The position numbers and the translations under genes were made by a program. Positions 7,382 to 9,907 of a stretch of 9,907 bases of DNA are shown in pieces (the first letter of the stretch is position 1; each line of letters opens with the position of its first letter). Below the pieces are notes generated by a model. It did no database searches. It was given only the letters and a program-made list of their open reading frames with translations, and had not been told where the DNA came from. Source of the stretch: an uncultured Rikenellaceae bacterium (GTDB lineage Bacteria; Bacteroidota; Bacteroidia; Bacteroidales; Rikenellaceae); NCBI GenBank assembly GCA_949284665.1, contig CASDWR010000200.1:1-9907 (forward strand). The letters run 5' to 3'.

Positions 7382-8995
7382 ATGAAAAGGATCATATATT
7401 TAATTCTCGTGTGTGCACTCGGATTCGGGGTTACCTCCTGCAAGGATCTGTTGGAACTCGAATCGAAAACGGATGTGACCAACAATTATCTCTTCACCAC
7501 GCCGCAAGGTTTGAATGCTGCGGTGACCGGTCTTTATTCTCTGGCACGCGGTCTATCGGGTGGTTCGGGCGATAACGATTCGAATCTTTTCATAGTGACC
7601 ATGTGCGATTACAACACGGATATCTGCGTGGTTCGAGCCGGAACGTCGGCAGCTTTGGCCCGTCTGAACAGTTCGTGCAATCCGTCGTTGGGTGAGTTCA
7701 ATAATTTTTGGAAACACCATTACGGAATTATCGGTAAGGCCAACGAAATCATTTCCGGAGCCGAAAAGCTCGGACTTGACGATCCTGAAGTGAAGAAAGC
7801 GTGGGCAGAAGCAAAATTCTTCCGTGGCCGGAGCTATTTCGAACTCTGGAAACGTTTCGACAGACTTTATTACAATACCGAACCCACGACAGCCGATAAT
7901 CTGGATCGTGTTTATACGCCTGCCACGACCGAACAGATCCTGACACTTGTGAAAGAGGACCTTGATGATGCCGGAGAGGTGTTGTCATGGAATCTTCCGG
8001 AAGGGAAAACCGGGACGCAATACGGCCGTGTTACCAAAGCTACTGCCAAACACGTAAGGGCACAAGTGGCCATGTGGGAAGAGGATTGGGATACGGTGAT
8101 TTCCAATTGCGAGGAGATTTTTGCCCAGTCGTCCATCTATTACATGGAATCGAGTGCGGAGGTGGTGTTCAACAGTGCAGAGATGCGTTCGCCCGAGGTG
8201 TTGTGGGCCATTCAGTATTCGCCCAATCTGGGAGGAGGAGGTTCGGGGACCCCAGTTGCCGGTCACCGTATCGCCATTACCACGACGACCCGAATCAACA
8301 AAATTTCGGGATGCATCAACACGGCCAACCAGGGCGGATATGGATGGGGACGTGTCTATCCGAACACCTATTTGTTGAGCCTGTATGATCAGGAGAAGGA
8401 TACCCGTTATCAGCAACTTTTTGTGCACAAGTTCTATTACAATGACCCGTCGAGTCCGCTTTACGGACAAGAGGTCCCGTTGAAGAAGAGCTCGACCTAC
8501 ATGGAGACCATGCACTTCATGTCCAAGAAGTATTTCGACCAGTGGACGAATGCTGACGAGCCCGATCGTACGACGAGTTTCAAGGATTTGGTTGTGTATC
8601 GGTTGGCGGAGACCTATCTGATGGCTGCTGAAGCCTACATGAAACGCGACGGTGGAAGCAGTACCCGTGCTTTGGAGTGCTACAATGAAACATGGGAGCG
8701 AGCCGGCAACGATGAATTCAAGGGGCCGTTAACAATGGAAATCCTCCTTGACGAGTATGCCCGGGAGCTCAATTTCGAGGGTGTGCGTTGGCCGCTTCTC
8801 AAACGTTTGGGAATCCTCGGGGAACGGGTTCATCTGCACTATGGCGAGACGATGTCGGAAAATCCCTATCTCGACAAGAATTATGCCGAGTGTCGTACAT
8901 CGTTCGTGATTGGCAAGCATGAGTGTTGGCCGATTCCTCAGGAACAGATCGATGTGATGGGGAAGGAAAATTTCCCGCAGAATGAGAACTGGTAG
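7382..8995 (+). CDS. SusD/RagB-family surface glycan-binding lipoprotein
   Basis: Outer-membrane lipoprotein that binds glycan and caps the SusC barrel. The product is 537 aa, typical for the family. A lipoprotein signal ends in VTSC with the lipidated Cys at residue 20. A SusD-like N-terminal region follows with TPR-type helices (AKFFRGRSYFELW near 144-156). The C-terminal SusD_RagB region has family signatures: YRLAETYLMAAEAY at 406-419, YARELNFEGVRWPLLKRLG at 459-477, and the ending WPIPQEQ...FPQNENW. The only usable ATG is 7382. Its purine-rich AGGAG (7377-7381) abuts the start with no spacer, so a canonical Shine-Dalgarno contact is unlikely, as is common in this phylum. It lies between the SusC gene (14 bases upstream) and a further lipoprotein gene (30 bases downstream), so co-transcription is likely. 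Glycan-contacting residues cannot be identified by eye. Confidence 0.96.
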   Translation: MKRIIYLILVCALGFGVTSCKDLLELESKTDVTNNYLFTTPQGLNAAVTGLYSLARGLSGGSGDNDSNLFIVTMCDYNTDICVVRAGTSAALARLNSSCNPSLGEFNNFWKHHYGIIGKANEIISGAEKLGLDDPEVKKAWAEAKFFRGRSYFELWKRFDRLYYNTEPTTADNLDRVYTPATTEQILTLVKEDLDDAGEVLSWNLPEGKTGTQYGRVTKATAKHVRAQVAMWEEDWDTVISNCEEIFAQSSIYYMESSAEVVFNSAEMRSPEVLWAIQYSPNLGGGGSGTPVAGHRIAITTTTRINKISGCINTANQGGYGWGRVYPNTYLLSLYDQEKDTRYQQLFVHKFYYNDPSSPLYGQEVPLKKSSTYMETMHFMSKKYFDQWTNADEPDRTTSFKDLVVYRLAETYLMAAEAYMKRDGGSSTRALECYNETWERAGNDEFKGPLTMEILLDEYARELNFEGVRWPLLKRLGILGERVHLHYGETMSENPYLDKNYAECRTSFVIGKHECWPIPQEQIDVMGKENFPQNENW

Positions 8996-9025
8996 AGTGT
9001 TTAACAGGAAAATGCAAGATTTTGT

Positions 9026-9907
9026 ATGAAAAAGATATTATTGCTTATCGGTGTAGCTTGCGGAATTTTTCTTTCAGGTTGCAAGAACACTTCGGAAGTG
9101 GATGTGCTGGACGAATTCAGTTGCGATGAGTCCCCTGTCACGCTGGCGAATACGGCCGGGGCACAGGCAACGGTGCTGCTCTACTCGACGATCGGTGACG
9201 TGTGGACCGATTTTCAACCCAACGAGTGGCTGAGCGTGGATCTGAACAACCGTCGGGTGATTTTTACGGCGTTGACCGACAATGAAAGCGAGCAGATTCG
9301 CGAGGCGACGGTGAAACTGTATGCCGGGTCGGAAACGCGTCAGGTTGTCGTACGGCAGGAGGGAGCCATTCCCGACCTGTCGCTTAAGGTAGGTGATCTG
9401 GTGGACGACGGTCTGGGGATCATCTTCTGGGTGGATCCGGATGACAATGAGACCGGGAAGGCCGTGACGTTGAAACGTCGTGGCGGATATGCCTTCGAGG
9501 CGAGCGTTACCAGCCATGGAGCTACTTCGGTGGTCAACGGATATGCCAATTCCGCCCTGTTTACCGCAGCTGCCGCAGATGATGCGGTAGCGTACTGCAA
9601 GTCCTTGGGAGAGGGTTGGTATTTGCCGGCACGTGACGAGCTTTGGGATTTGTTCGATGTGTATAATGGCGTATCCCATAATGCTGATGACTTTGTAGCT
9701 GTTATACCGAACGATTTGACGACGGCTGAAAAATCTGCACGTGAGTCATTCGACAAGATGCTGACTGACAATGGCGGTGATGTGATGAATGCTGCTGCCG
9801 GCGATGGGAATGGGGAATCCTACTGGTCGTCGACGGAGAGTGAAGACGGGACCAAAGCCGCATGGATCCGTTTCGGTAAGGCTGCTGCGGATTATGGCAA
9901 CAAGACC
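9026..9907 (+). CDS. BACON-like/DUF1566-like surface lipoprotein, 3'-partial
   Basis: ATG 9026 opens a frame that runs without a stop to the right edge, 294 codons. A lipoprotein signal ends in LSGC with the lipidated Cys at residue 19. Residues about 31-113 resemble a BACON domain: an alternating hydrophobic pattern, Trp60, WLSV at 68-71, a T-x-N-x-S-E stretch near 84-89, and the closing VVVRQEG at 107-113. BACON domains are often taken as glycan-binding, though in the xyloglucanase BoGH5A the domain acts as a spacer. Residues 123-294 look like a DUF1566-type domain: GIIFWVD at 131-137, AYCKSLGEGWYLPARDEL at 189-206, YWSSTE at 266-271 and AWIRFG at 279-284. Homologues end soon after this point, so little is probably missing. 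It occupies the place of SusE/SusF-like surface proteins behind SusD, but I do not see SusE/F signatures. Its role is inferred from position and the lipid anchor. Confidence 0.85.
   Translation, partial: MKKILLLIGVACGIFLSGCKNTSEVDVLDEFSCDESPVTLANTAGAQATVLLYSTIGDVWTDFQPNEWLSVDLNNRRVIFTALTDNESEQIREATVKLYAGSETRQVVVRQEGAIPDLSLKVGDLVDDGLGIIFWVDPDDNETGKAVTLKRRGGYAFEASVTSHGATSVVNGYANSALFTAAAADDAVAYCKSLGEGWYLPARDELWDLFDVYNGVSHNADDFVAVIPNDLTTAEKSARESFDKMLTDNGGDVMNAAAGDGNGESYWSSTESEDGTKAAWIRFGKAAADYGNKT

Noticed and set aside
7987..8388. 133-codon + strand frame inside susD
   Set aside because: It is out of frame within a gene whose family signatures continue on both sides, and its translation has no recognisable feature.
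9074..9771. Minus-strand open frames opposite the terminal lipoprotein gene
   Set aside because: The + strand frame has a lipobox, a BACON-like domain and DUF1566-type motifs. The reverse frames lack any such support.
1..9907. CRISPR array, insertion sequence, tRNA/rRNA or phage elements
   Set aside because: I saw no spaced direct-repeat array, terminal inverted repeats with a transposase, cloverleaf-like segment, or phage-type gene on either strand.

Overview
The window is a piece of a Bacteroidota (most likely Bacteroidales) chromosome. It carries the regulator and the outer-membrane core of a polysaccharide-utilisation locus (PUL), all on the + strand. The assignment rests on three things found together: a hybrid two-component regulator (HTCS) with kinase, receiver and AraC domains in one chain, an adjacent SusC/SusD pair, and lipoproteins with a Lys right after the lipid-bearing Cys. 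No genus can be named from the sequence alone.

Layout. Positions 1-3990 hold an HTCS sensor-regulator whose reading frame is open through the left edge, so its true start and signal peptide lie outside the window. Positions 3991-4310 are a 320-base non-coding gap. It contains a long inverted repeat, a 10-bp palindrome overlapping an 11-bp-phased direct repeat, a run of G-tracts, and weak promoter matches on both strands. Positions 4311-7367 encode a SusC/RagA TonB-dependent transporter and 7382-8995 a SusD/RagB lipoprotein. From 9026 to the right edge runs a lipoprotein with a BACON-like domain followed by a DUF1566-like domain, cut off probably a few residues before its end. The last three genes are spaced by 14 and 30 bases and look like one operon.

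How it works together. By family precedent, SusD and perhaps the third lipoprotein bind a glycan at the cell surface, and SusC imports oligosaccharides through the outer membrane using TonB energy. The periplasmic propeller of the HTCS senses a breakdown product. Its C-terminal AraC domain then activates the operon from the 3991-4310 region. The SusC lacks a STN domain, which fits HTCS control rather than ECF-sigma/anti-sigma control. No glycoside hydrolase, lyase or sulfatase lies in the window, so the substrate cannot be assigned.

The genes are well-known families. The least explained part is the susC leader. There a perfect TAnnTTTG box on the minus strand and a hairpin followed by a short U-tract on the minus strand could bound an antisense RNA of about 140 nt. 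This is a hypothesis from sequence only.
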